A stretch of DNA of 64,000 nt from Glandiceps talaboti (Eukaryota; Hemichordata; Enteropneusta; Spengelidae), in contig NC_135566.1 of assembly GCF_964340395.1 (NCBI RefSeq), positions 7,707,501-7,771,500 of the forward strand, read 5' to 3'. The notes beneath the pieces were generated by a model, which ran no database searches, was not told where the DNA came from, and was given only the letters and a program-made list of their open reading frames with translations. Both the position numbers and the translations under genes were made by a program. Of this stretch, positions 11,491-22,224 are shown piece by piece. Within the stretch, counting starts at the first letter, position 1. The number at the start of each line of letters is the position of its first letter.

Positions 11491-13278
11491 ATGACTTCAA
11501 CGACGATTTTGATCACTCCAGCGAGGAGAATTACGACGACAACGCCCGCACTTACTACTCTCTCAATACCACAGTCAATATTGCAAGATACAAACACCGC
11601 TGGTCAACCTGTTCGCAAAAGACAGCGATTGACCCATCTATCGGCCGAAGAAAAGCTTATGAGAAGGTAAGAACGTGGAATATTCATCATGTATAGATTG
11701 AAACTGTATCACAGTAAAGACGTCATTTTCTCGTAGGACTCAAGTGCAATAATAACAGCCAGCTGTCTGTGACGCATGTTATTACATGTATTCATTATAT
11801 ACAAGATTGTTTATCCTTATCCAATATTTTGTAAAATAAATGTCTCTCGCTCATTTCATCTGTCATTCTCGATACAGGAAACTTAAAAACAGAGTTGCAG
11901 CACAGACCGCAAGGGACAGAAAGAAAGCCCACGTAACAGACATCGAAGTTAAACTTGCCCAGGTGGAAGCTAGAAGTCGAGCACTTCTCGCATCAAACGA
12001 AGAACTTCGAAAACGAACAAATGATCTTGTCGAGGAAAACAGGAGATTGAAAGCGCAACTTCGACTACAGGAAGGATCAACAGTAACTAATGTTATAAAA
12101 CAGGTAGGACTTGTTTTCTTCATCTGTTCATGACGTTTCAATAAAAACACAGAAAACTTAAAAAAAAAAATTCTTTTGGGTGGGGTCGTTAGAATATATG
12201 TCATTGTTTCGTTCAGTCAACATGAAAGGCGTACTCGTATATCTACAATATAGTGACAAATAATTCAATGTTTGAGACATGGCAGGAGAAGTATCTTAAA
12301 TACTTTTACTCGAAAAGTGTTGACTATTCACAACACAAACAAAATGATAACTTATTAGTATGTGAATAAAATTTATATTCAATTAGTTAACGTGTTGAAA
12401 AGTAATGTCAGTTCAAAGGCCATTAAAAAAATTCAGATTGGTGATTGCATCATTCATGTTGTATATATCTGTTGTATATTTTGAAAATATTGTTTCTTCC
12501 TCAGTTCAAGATATATAAACATATCAATATACAAATAAATGTTTTCATTTATCCTCAACATTTCCTTTCCCCTTTCCAGGAAAAAGACTCCGAAGATGGA
12601 GCAGTGCCTATGATGGATACCGGATGCGAGTCAGCAGTACTTAAAGTTCCTCTGCAGCAGGAGCACATCCGGACCCTATCCAGCTTGATGGCAGTGCTGA
12701 TCTTGTGGAGGTATGTATCAATATTGTTTTGTTGAGATATAAGTGAAAAATCGCATATATCATTGAACTTTAAAGATGGACTTGCTGTCATTTCCTGGTG
12801 ATACAAATAGATTTTCCTAGAATTCTCGTTTCTCTGAAAAGTGCACAAGGACGGCATAAACATGTTTTGGAAGGAAATGAAAATGTGTTCTAGGGTCCTG
12901 TGCAATCATAGTCTAGTTCCTGTATGGTATTGTTATGATTTACACCTCCTGTTCGAGACCACGTTGGCATCCAGACTATTGCAATCATTGCAGCTGCAAA
13001 GCAAAAACTCAGTGCTAAAAACTTATAACTGCTTGTGCGTTATAACCTGTGTAAATCTTTTCAGATAGAAATTAGAAGCTCATTGTAACATGGGTATTTC
13101 TGTTTCCTTTTACAGTCTGAGTTCCTGTTGGGGCTACTCGAAGAAGTCAACCCAGAAGGATTCTTCACAGAAACAAACGGAGACACAGCCTTCGACTTCA
13201 AATCAGAGCAAAGAGAAAACACCACTGATGAGGTGGTGGGGACCACAGCAAGCCAATTGGAATCCATTAAAGAACTGA
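11491..13278 (+). CDS. XBP1: XBP1 unspliced form (XBP1u) with translational arrest tail
   Basis: Without IRE1 cleavage the same exons read in another frame to a stop at 13276-13278, giving 231 residues. After the shared bZIP, residues 167-185 (LSSLMAVLILWSLSSCWGY) form the hydrophobic HR2 segment. In mammals HR2 targets the nascent chain and its mRNA to the ER membrane. The last residues, WWGPQQANWNPLKN, align with the human XBP1u arrest peptide QWGRHQPSWKPLMN, with W, G, Q, W, P, L and N in register and ending at the stop codon. This indicates conservation of the ribosome-pausing step that lets IRE1 find the mRNA. The overlap of two long frames in exon 4 (13116-13278) is a genuine dual-coding region. 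Confidence 0.93.
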
Positions 13279-13646
13279 TCAGATTTGACCACGAGTATTA
13301 TAAAAAACCTGTGGAAGAAAATAAACAAATTGCTGACAAGGACACTATTACTGAGACAATAAATACAGTACCAGATAACACAGAGTCGCAATCACTCATT
13401 CCGGATCTTATGGTCACCATGGATGTGGAGTCACTGTCGATGGATATTCCAGATGTGCTGGAAGCCACAGGTGGATTTGACTGTGATTTAAAAGAACTTC
13501 TGAGTGTAGATTCCATTACACAGGACAATTACAGTGACTCCGGCATCTCTGATGCCGAATCGAGCGATTTTCCATCATCACCATTGAGTGATAGTGAATG
13601 GCAGGAGACATTCACAGATCTGTTTCCATCACTGTCTACGGTATAA
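11491..13646 (+). CDS. XBP1: X-box binding protein 1, spliced form (XBP1s)
   Basis: Exons are 11491-11666, 11878-12103, 12580-12710 and 13116-13646. Removing the 20-nt IRE1 intron (12635-12654) gives a 347-residue protein. The N-terminal part ends in RKRQRLTHLSAEEKLMRR. The bZIP basic region follows (about 59-75, with NRVAAQTARDRKK), then a leucine zipper to about 125. After the IRE1 junction come E-S-A-A-G-A, identical to human XBP1s, and an acidic activation domain with ELIRFDHEY and the C-terminal EWQETFTDLFPSLSTV, both conserved with vertebrates. XBP1s is the nuclear activator of ER chaperone, ERAD and lipid genes in the unfolded-protein response. The start is the only in-frame ATG before the conserved region, in context AACCAAGATGA. 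All conventional introns are GT-AG. A poly(A) signal AATAAA lies at 13809-13814. Confidence 0.97.
11667..11877 (+). other. XBP1 intron 1
   Basis: Donor GTAAGA and acceptor ATACAG. It splits an Arg codon immediately before the basic region. Nothing else is seen. Confidence 0.9.
12104..12579 (+). other. XBP1 intron 2
   Basis: Donor GTAGGA and acceptor TTCCAG, phase 0. AT-rich and without recognisable elements. Confidence 0.9.
12628..12664 (+). promoter_or_regulatory. IRE1 cleavage stem-loops bounding a 20-nt unconventional intron
   Basis: Two adjacent hairpins have seven-base loops of the C-x-G|C-x-G-x type. The 5' loop is CAGCAGT at 12632-12638 with a 4-bp stem including one G-U (GAGU/ACUU). 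The 3' loop is CTGCAGC at 12652-12658 with a 6-bp stem (GUUCCU/AGGAGC). Cleavage after the third loop base removes 12635-12654, 20 nt, which shifts frame in the same sense as the 26-nt vertebrate intron. The joined codons read E-S-A-A-G-A, as in human. Confidence 0.9.
12711..13115 (+). other. XBP1 intron 3
   Basis: Donor GTATGT and acceptor TTACAG. It contains the 70-bp MITE at 12909-12978. Confidence 0.9.
12909..12978. mobile_element. 70-bp MITE with TAGTCT termini and near-perfect 9-bp target duplication
   Basis: It starts TAGTCTAGTTCC and ends GGCATCCAGACTA. The flanks are GTGCAATCA (12900-12908) and TTGCAATCA (12979-12987), eight of nine matching. Related sequence lies at about 61947-62028 and 62516-62850. 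The short TAGTCT terminus is shared with the elements at 24933 and 37157. Confidence 0.65.
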
Positions 13647-13808
13647 TCAGTAATTGATTATTAAGAAATGAATTTAAATTTATGAATGATCCGTGATTGA
13701 AAATTAAAGAAATCTGTGTATATTTTCTTATTTATATTTCTTGAAATTTTCTTGTCTTGGTAGCTGTAGGTGTTGTTGGCTCAGTAGTGTTTTCTTGTCG
13801 ACAAGCTT

Positions 13809-13814
13809 AATAAA
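13809..13814 (+). terminator. Poly(A) signal of XBP1
   Basis: AATAAA about 160 bases after the XBP1s stop codon, followed by a GT-rich stretch at 13845-13865. Confidence 0.6.
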
Positions 13815-15100
13815 ATTGTAAAAACTGCCACGTTATAATGGGCGTACCACTAGTGGGTGTTATTGTATGTATGAGGAGTCCGTTATTAGATGGGAATGAA
13901 TCGTTGATGGCATAGCATATGACAAATAACCAACAGTAAGTTGTCAATTAGTGATTGGTTTGCTGGCCTACTGCATCCTCAATGGGCCATATGGCAATGA
14001 CAAAGACAACGGCTGTTTGCAATATGATGTGCTCACAAAGCCTTCTGATCACGCTCTGGTCGAGTGGTATGGCTCAGAGTGCATATCATACAGTTTATGC
14101 TCTGTGGTTGTAATGTGACTGCTAATACATCTGATTAGCACTATGTATACAAAACAGTATTTTTCGTAAATGGGGTGCGTCGTCATGTATGTAGGCATGT
14201 GTGGGTGGTGTGGAATGTGAGGGCGCTCTTCAAGATCGATGAGAGTCAGACAGGCTGATGATGAGAGTTGGGGTTTGTGCTTTTCCCCCAGTATGTTGGG
14301 GGCGCTCTTGAAAGTGTAGGTGCTGCAAGCCAATCATCCTCTTTTGTGCATTGAAACCTTGATGGCTGGTTTAGATATCAAATTTAATCCACAAACTGAT
14401 ATTACTTGCATAAATGCAACATGTGGAGAGGCTTACATCTTGTTTGTTCACTTGATTATTATCAAACCTTGATAAGGAGTGATAGGTATGAAGGCAGGGG
14501 GCCATGATATGGTGAAATTTTATGACAGTAGTGCATTTATCACATTTGTTCTAACTTGCATGTAACAATTTTAATTATTTCAGTACAAACCAAATATTAG
14601 ATCTAAAACCCCAAATCATGTCATATCCCCCCCCCCCCCCCCCAAAGCATGCAGAGAAACTGTTGATACATTTCTAGCATTATTATCAACACCTACACTA
14701 TACAAACAGGTAAGGCTGTTTGCAGATATCATTGACTGACCTGACCTGACCTCACAGGTGACGGGGAGAAGTTTAAAAACAATGACAAAATACTTGACAT
14801 CTTGTTAGTGTAGATACTCTTCAATATTTATTGACACAAATTCTCATTAATATTCCATAAATAAGATTTTTTCACATTACTTCCATGACCAACTGGTATG
14901 TACATGAAATATGAAATTGTACATAGAAATGTGACTGATGCAATGACTTAATTGATGTCTGTAACTATAAATAATGGAACGCTGTTATTGTCATACAAAT
15001 TGACAATCAGAATGGTTAATCGGCTGTAGAATCTGTAAAAAGTTCATTTTACATCTCGCCAACCTATCGATGAATTACAGATCATTTCAACTTGGTACAT
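13815..15100. other. Region between the convergent genes XBP1 and UFD1
   Basis: Contains a poly-C run at 14628-14643 and probably the 3' UTR of UFD1. On the minus strand, AATAAA at 14832-14827 is a candidate poly(A) signal for UFD1. No other gene is seen. Confidence 0.45.
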
Positions 15101-15173
15101 TACAGCATTGAGCTTTCAATCTGTCCATATTGATGAGCTTCATCAGAATGATAACTTCCATCGTAACAGCTGA

Positions 15174-15188
15174 CCACTAGGTGGCAGT
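15174..15188 (+). promoter_or_regulatory. CTCF-like motif 1
   Basis: CCACTAGGTGGCAGT matches the bilaterian CTCF core consensus (CCASYAGRKGGCRSY) at every position. Binding is inferred. Confidence 0.55.
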
Positions 15189-15246
15189 ATGATCTGAGTG
15201 AGTTCATAATCCTCATCAGAAGGACAAATTCGATAGTTACAGTTGA

Positions 15247-15261
15247 CCACTAGGTGGCAGT
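15247..15261 (+). promoter_or_regulatory. CTCF-like motif 2
   Basis: An identical 15-base core 73 bp downstream of motif 1, in the same orientation. Confidence 0.55.
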
Positions 15262-15377
15262 ATGATTTGTCTGGGTTGACAATCCTAATCAGAATGACAA
15301 TTTCCATAGTTACAACTGACCTTTGGTAACAGGGAAGTACGCACTGAACTGCCTGATATCTATGATTGGCTGATCAT

Positions 15378-15392
15378 ATCGCCACCTAGAGG
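15378..15392 (-). promoter_or_regulatory. CTCF-like motif 3, opposite orientation
   Basis: On the minus strand this reads CCTCTAGGTGGCGAT, which keeps the CTAGGTGGC heart of the CTCF core but differs at the third base and near the end. It faces motifs 1 and 2. Confidence 0.4.
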
Positions 15393-15644
15393 TTACATGT
15401 AACTATGAAATTTGTCCTGGTGAGTATCATTGACCACAATAAATTGAGAGGTTAGTAATATAAACTGTTTGTGAGTTATAACCATTGCAAATTGAATGAG
15501 ATGATGACCAGAGATTCAACAAGTTAGATTCACCGGCCATCACCGGTTATCTACATGTATACTGCTACACTATATACCAAATCCATGAATGAGTCCATAC
15601 TGTTCTACTGTACAAGCCACCATCCAAATAAACTAACACTGGAT

Positions 15645-18600
15645 TCACTTCTTTGCCTTTCCTCCTTTCCGCCGAAGTGGTTGTCCTTCTCCTGAGAAAG
15701 CCTCAAAGATATTTTCAGCACCAGCATCCTACAAATAAAAGACAAAAAACATGAATGTGTATTTTGTTAATTATTCATGAACAAAATTTATTTCTTTTTA
15801 CCAACATCCTTAAACCAATGTAAAGGAACATTGTTATATTGTAGCCTTGTACTATATTCATAAAATCCAGCCATTTTGTTCTCAGTTTTATATGAAAAAT
15901 TATCCAATGCTACAAATCTAGTCAGACATATTAATCATTATTATATTTGCACAAATGATTACTTGTATTGATGCATACTCATACTGCTCAGTATCTGCAC
16001 TGCAGTGCATGATCAAAAACATTATTTCATGTCGGTATACAAATTAACAAGTGTTCTATGTACATGAAAACGCCTGAAACTGATTGTTTTGGCTATATAT
16101 ACGTATAATGACAATACCTCATAATGTACGACTACCAGTGTCGGTACTTAGGGTTTTTTGCACTTTAGCTTGTAGTGTTTCCTGCTGCACTTTCACTCCT
16201 TCACTAGTGGAAGTATGGCTGAAGAGTACACCCCCAAAAACTCATGCCAATACCCAAAGTATGCTACATACTAGTGCATCATTGGGTTCTGTTATATCAC
16301 TGTGTCATACACTACAATTATAATGTCTTGGACACATTGCTATATCCAAAGTGTTTTTTTGTTTTGTTTTGGTAGCATATTACATGTATACTTACTTCAT
16401 TAACTTTTTCAACTGGTCGTGGTGCTCTGATGAATGTGAGTTTTCCCTTTTTAAAATCATAATTTGGAATTCCTCTGTAGGTGACAAGAAAGGATTACAT
16501 TTTAGAATGTAATTCATTTGAACATTTAGAACGTATATTCACTTGAACATTTAGAATGTATATTCACTTGAACATTTAGAATGTATATTCACTTGCACAT
16601 TTAGAATATATATTCACTTGAACATTTAGAATGTACATTCACTTGCACATTTAGAATGTGTATTCACTTGCACATTTAGAATGCATATTCACTTGCACAT
16701 TTAGAATATATATTCACTTGAACATTTAGAATGTATATTCACTTGAACATTTAGAATGTATATTCACTTGAAAACTTAGAATTTATATTCACTTGAACAT
16801 TTTAGAATGTATATTCACTTGAACATTATCTATACAGGTGAAGCTAAGTTTTATTGGGCAATCATGCATTGTGCAATCTCTCTAAATTTGGTTTAGAAGA
16901 GGCCTGCTGTACACTGGGTGAGGCATTATGGGAAATAAACAATCTTAAGGAGCTTCAGTTTGTTCTCACATTTGTCAAATCTTTTAATGAATGTTTCACG
17001 ATAGTAAGAGTTGAGAAATAATAATTGCATTTTCATCTCCCTTACCTTTTCAAGGGTGTGTTTTGAGACTGCAAAGCTTTGACCTCTGTACCTTTCTTCT
17101 TACCATCTAACCTATGACCTGACCCATGGAATGGCTGAAATCAAACAACACATACATAATGTATAATACCAGCTTGCATGTATGACATGTGAATATCATA
17201 TAACTTGTAACATTTTGCCTCAGGTGGCTGTCGTATCACTTACAACACTGTACAATCTCAGCATGCAAAATGAAATGTAATTGTGTCAGGTGACTATCAT
17301 GTGACTTGTGACATATCAGTAGTTGTGTTTTGTTTACTCCACTATCTTGATTACTGATCATCAACTTGTCAGTTACCAGTACAAACATGTGTCATGGTTA
17401 GATTATGAGGCCTGCATGGATGACTTCACTCAATTCAAATGCAAATTTTTATAAAGATTTTTAAAATGTGATTATGCTATCGTAAAAGTGCCACTTACCA
17501 CAAACTGTGAGTTGTCTTGATAATCTAAAGCATCAACTGCCATCTCCTGTGACAATGAATGAAATAAATTGTATTATACCACAAGCAAGTAAAGTTTAAA
17601 TATGTTTGAACAATAAATATGGGATTTATAAAATTCCTGGTCATTCTGTGTCATGACAATAGGAATCTATGTCATTTGTTCTGCCGTGCTCAAAGTATGT
17701 GTCAAAATGTTCAAAGTTGTCATTACTTTTTCTGACTTCCATAAATATTTCTTTCACAATTATATATTCGCCAATATTTTTCTTCATTCAGCTGCAAAAT
17801 ACTGGTGACGTAAGCGTTTTGTTTCTGTACTTCTTTCCATTTGTATTGACAAGGCTCATGAGATCACTAAAAATTTTATTGCCCGACTGAAGAAAAATAC
17901 TGGGAAATACCATAGTATGTTTAGAATAGTTAATATATGTCATGGCTGTTGAACAACTCTCTAAATTTATATAGGCATGTTTTCACTTTGTTTATGAGTG
18001 TTATATTGAAAGCAGTGTTTGTGCGTATGGATCGTGATCGGGAGGAACTTCACCCTCCTCACGTCAGACAGCTGACCATCCTATCCTCATGTACACACAC
18101 CCAATATTGGGTCAGTAATACACACTATTTATGATGATTACCTCTGATTGTTGTTGTTGGGTAGGTCTGTGTTCTGGTTCTTTGTATCCTACAGGGGAAG
18201 AAAATTCAACCTGGAATACAAAACACAAATATTTATCTTTATACCATGCACAAGCCAAGTTATTGCCTTTGAACCAAAAATATGGATTATAGACGCTGGT
18301 TTTTCTCTGTCTCTACAACCCATGTCTATCTTATTGGTTCTGTGGTGCTTAGAATATGATTCAAAACCACCAGCCTGTGAGCTACGACATCTGTGCCACG
18401 CTATCAGCTTCACTCACTAGAAGCCTGATAGGGCTGAACGAGACCACCATATTACAGTTTATCTAAGCGCAAGGCAACAACTGATAACTTTTCTAGCAAT
18501 GCTAAATCCTGTCCTTTGTGCGGTATATGCATGTAAATGTCTGTACGGGACTTTACAGGGTGTGTCTAATACATTTATAAGGTTTTAATACACAACAATT

Positions 18601-21600
18601 TTTACATTTTTTCTGCCTTGAAAATGATCATGGTGATAAAATCAAAACTAAAACTTACACTCATATCACATTCTATAATGGAGACTGCTTTACCAGGTTT
18701 GGCCTCTAGCACCTGTAGTTCATAGTCCTGTCATGAAATAAAAACAGTAATATTTTGTAATTGTACAGATATCCTGAAACTATTCAGACTTATATAAATA
18801 ATGTATTTTGGATAATCTTAGTTGCAAAACAATTTTTCCTTGAAACACAGTGGAATGCATAGTATTTGAATATATGAGGCATATGATAAAATCAAACTTT
18901 AAAAGACATATTGTCTCTCATATACCATTGACAACATTGAGTACTAAGACAATGGGAAATATATCAGTGAAAGATTAACTGACTTGTTATCAACTTACCT
19001 TCTTATTATACCTAATAGCAATAACATCATTTGTCGTAAGACATGCAAAACTTCTTAATGCATTTTCTAATCTGAGTATAAGAATTAAGGATAAATCCAT
19101 ATAATACCTTACAAATGTCACTTCAAAGCATAGGGTCTACGTTCAAAGCTGTGAAAATAACTATCTTGTGACAAAAATACTATGGGTCATGTTAGTAAAG
19201 GTTTACGTCACGTTATCACATCACTCATAAGATAAAAATAATTAATGTTAAAGTGTGTGTGGTATGAATCATACAATGTGCATTTGAAATAAATGTATGC
19301 AAGTCAAGGTGACCATAATAAAGGTCAAAGGTTATGTCAAGGATACACTGCTTTGGGATTTGTAATATCTAAGAAATCAGGTGATTGTGGTTTAAATTTG
19401 GAATATGTTGCTACTGGTAACGTTGCACTCTCAACCTGTACTAGGCCTCCTTCCTCTAGTAGTAAATTACGCATCATCTGGAAAAAAGGAAGAAATTCAC
19501 GAAAAATTATAAATTTACGACAGACATGATAGCCATATCATTTCACAAATGTTACTGGTATGCATAGATTTCACATCTTAATCTCAGTATAGCATAGTAT
19601 CTCATCATGTGAGAATTTTTGACCACTGTCTCCCAACATGACTAGCACTTCCCTAATTTTTTTTTTACTTTCATGAAACTACAGACAGAAATACGGTGCA
19701 AATTTGCATTTTTTTAATTTACCCACGGAGAGATGACGTCAATAACCTCATCACATGCTTAGAACCAAGTCAGAGATGGAACCACATGATTAAATGGACA
19801 TTAAAAATATTACTGAATAAGTCTCAAAGTAGACAGGAGTAGCTAATCACAAATGCGAAAAGTTTCATCATGTTCATAGCCGTATCTGTGGTGGGTTGAA
19901 TGCCACAGTGTGAAGTCATTATCTATACATTAGGTTTGAAAACACAACTATGCTACAAGAAATGACAGTTGTGATGGGAGATGATGGTCAAAATCCCCAA
20001 ATGACTAGATACAAGGACCTAGGTCAATCTTAATAACACTTCATTGTCCAGTGAGTGACAATGAATACACACACAAAACATGTCTAGCTTTGATAAAAAT
20101 GTTGGTTTAAATATAAGTACTAATCAGCGTGACAAAATAGTCAAGGCTAGATTGTAGGTAATGAAGATACAGTACATACCCAGTATGGAAGATATATTTT
20201 GCCTTCATCAGCTACAAACTCTAGTACACCACAGTGTGTTACACGGTCTGTCTTCTTGTTGGTCAGTTTAAACAGCATTGGATATACAATATTGAGACGT
20301 GCTGGAATATAGAAACAAGAACAATTTTGTACAAAATTATCATGATATCATATATTTATGATCTGTCTTTGGAAAATATTTATGATATAATATGTTAATT
20401 TGTCTAGTAGTAGTATGCCGGGGGTCAGTCTAAAACAAAACATGATTTAACTTTTAAAACCCTTGTAAGAATTATCAACTTAGTAATTGCAAAAGGAAAT
20501 TCAAGAGAATTTGAAAAACACTCATTGAAATTCAATAATTTTTATTTAAATTCTAATTTGAAGGGTTTACTTACATAGTTGATCCAAAGCTGATGGTGGC
20601 ATAATAACTAAAAGATGAGAAAAAATACACGAAATGATTATTAATTCATAAACATATATACATGTACTATACACCTACTGATACATAGGTTAAAGCTGCA
20701 CATGTTGTAACTGGAATATCATTTTTTTGGATCAGACAACCAACAATATATTCACTAAAAATTGTTGAAATACCAATAATTTGATGTTGCACATGTTAAT
20801 TAGAGGTCGATTTTATCTAGAATAGCAGTAGTACAATAACAGGCTGGAATTGTGATTGCCATTGGGTCACTGATTTTTTGGGGTGGGGACCCAAAAATGA
20901 ATTTGATTGGATTTATTGTACAATATTTTGTGTATGGCTACACAAATATATTTATCTATAGGTGATTCATGGTGTATGATATTATGAGGAAGTCATTCTA
21001 TCTAACAAAACAGTTTCAAAAAATGTTTCAGTTGCAGCTAGTTCAGCTTTAAACCTTGTCATGAATTACATTTATTGATTCATATTTTGTGGTATACGTT
21101 GTTGTTGTTGTTGTTAACATTGTTGCCGTTTCTGATGAACTCATTATATAGTCATACGTCATACATAATCAACCAATCAGCACACAGCCCGACGATAAGG
21201 CAGACGATCAAATCAAAATTTCTTGTGTGATGTACGTTTCAGTTACAAGTTGGCATGCGTGTGCATTCTTGTGTGAAATTTATCATAACACTCTGTATCA
21301 TTATTTTCTATTTGGTTACACGATATCTTACTTTTTCCTCCTCTCTCCACATCTTGCCTTTCATTGCCTGGCAGCATAGACACTGAATAACATCTATATT
21401 GGGTCTTGAATGTCCGACCAGCATTCTCAAGCATATTAAAACCAAACTGTTGAACAGAAAAAACAACACGATATTTATGTTAGAAGATCCTGTTGTATTC
21501 ACAATTGATGACTTCATTACTATCTTATCAAACAAATAAAATCATTGTAGCAGCAATGTGTTGTGTAGGCATGGTTATTTCACTTCATTCTCGCAATAAC

Positions 21601-22224
21601 ATATTTTTCTGCTGATGCAATGACTGGGACTGTGCTGTATGAAAGCCTGTGCATTTTGTGATTTTACTTTGCATATTAAGATGTTTTTCCTGATACTGGT
21701 ATGGTGCTACAGAATACTATATTTGGATCAAAGTTGCATTTAGTAAAGCTATTGGTCCTATTTATAAACGAATCTCACCAAAATATGAAATATTGAAATT
21801 GGGGAAAGAAAAGTAACACGTGTAGGAGTTGAACCCATGTCTCCTGAATATATACATATTGTTTTTGTATTCATAATATCATATATTATATGGCTTCATA
21901 GTTTCTCAACTTCAAGTTGTAATGTTAGTGTTACTCATTCAGGTGATCAGGTTATTCACCTGGCAGCCGGCCATACACCAATCATCTACCTTGTTTTTTT
22001 TCATTTCTGAAAGGATGGCATTTTAGGTGAAAGATAAAAAAACAAAACGAACAGAATGTATGCTATATGGGATGGGTGGCCAGACCAGATGATATTGATA
22101 ACATAGCCAGGTGACATGACCGTACATAACGTACGTTATTTTTCTACAAAACACTAAGCACCTTCTCGATCTCATCCATACTCTGGGATAAATCAAAGCA
22201 TATATTACATTATAAACTCACCAT
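15645..22224 (-). CDS. UFD1: Ubiquitin fusion degradation protein 1 (UFD1)
   Basis: Twelve coding exons on the minus strand: 22224-22222, 21446-21332, 20607-20575, 20301-20180, 19477-19347, 19071-18999, 18727-18659, 18210-18142, 17546-17499, 17134-17046, 16474-16396 and 15728-15645. They give 304 residues (human 307), and all splice phases agree. UFD1 pairs with NPL4 to bring ubiquitylated substrates to p97/VCP in ER-associated degradation and replisome disassembly. The N-terminal UFD1 fold includes [21 protein letters not shown] and [13 protein letters not shown]. The second half has [10 protein letters not shown] and [16 protein letters not shown]. Two SHP motifs for p97 binding follow: FHGSGHRL (223-230) and FSGEGQPL (288-295). 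The start codon is the last three bases of its exon, and the next exon begins FGFNM, matching FSFNM of human UFD1. Exon 12 ends in a basic tail. Confidence 0.97.
16503..16827. repeat. 25-bp minisatellite in UFD1 intron 10
   Basis: About 13 tandem copies of AATGTATATTCACTTGAACA plus TTTAG, with scattered A-to-C and other changes. The array begins about 30 bases from the exon 11 acceptor on the minus strand. Confidence 0.9.
19478..22221 (-). other. Large 5' introns of UFD1
   Basis: Introns 1 to 4 lie between exons at 22224, 21446, 20607, 20301 and 19477. They are AT-rich. A (GTT)n run is at 21102-21115. No additional gene is seen. Confidence 0.7.

Larger units (their letters stand above)
15105..15440. 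repeat. Repeat unit in direct and inverted copies, each with a CTCF-like motif
   Basis: A unit of about 73 bp containing CATCAGAA, ATAGTTACAG and CCACTAGGTGGCAGT occurs twice in direct orientation (cores at 15174 and 15247). A third direct copy (about 15290-15335) has lost the motif. One inverted copy has its core at 15378-15392. The arrangement resembles a fold-back transposon fragment. It lies where the 3' UTR of UFD1 would extend. Confidence 0.65.

Noticed and set aside
11840-12133. Stand-alone 97-residue bZIP protein
   Set aside because: It is XBP1 exon 2 read with flanking intron sequence; both splice sites are clear.
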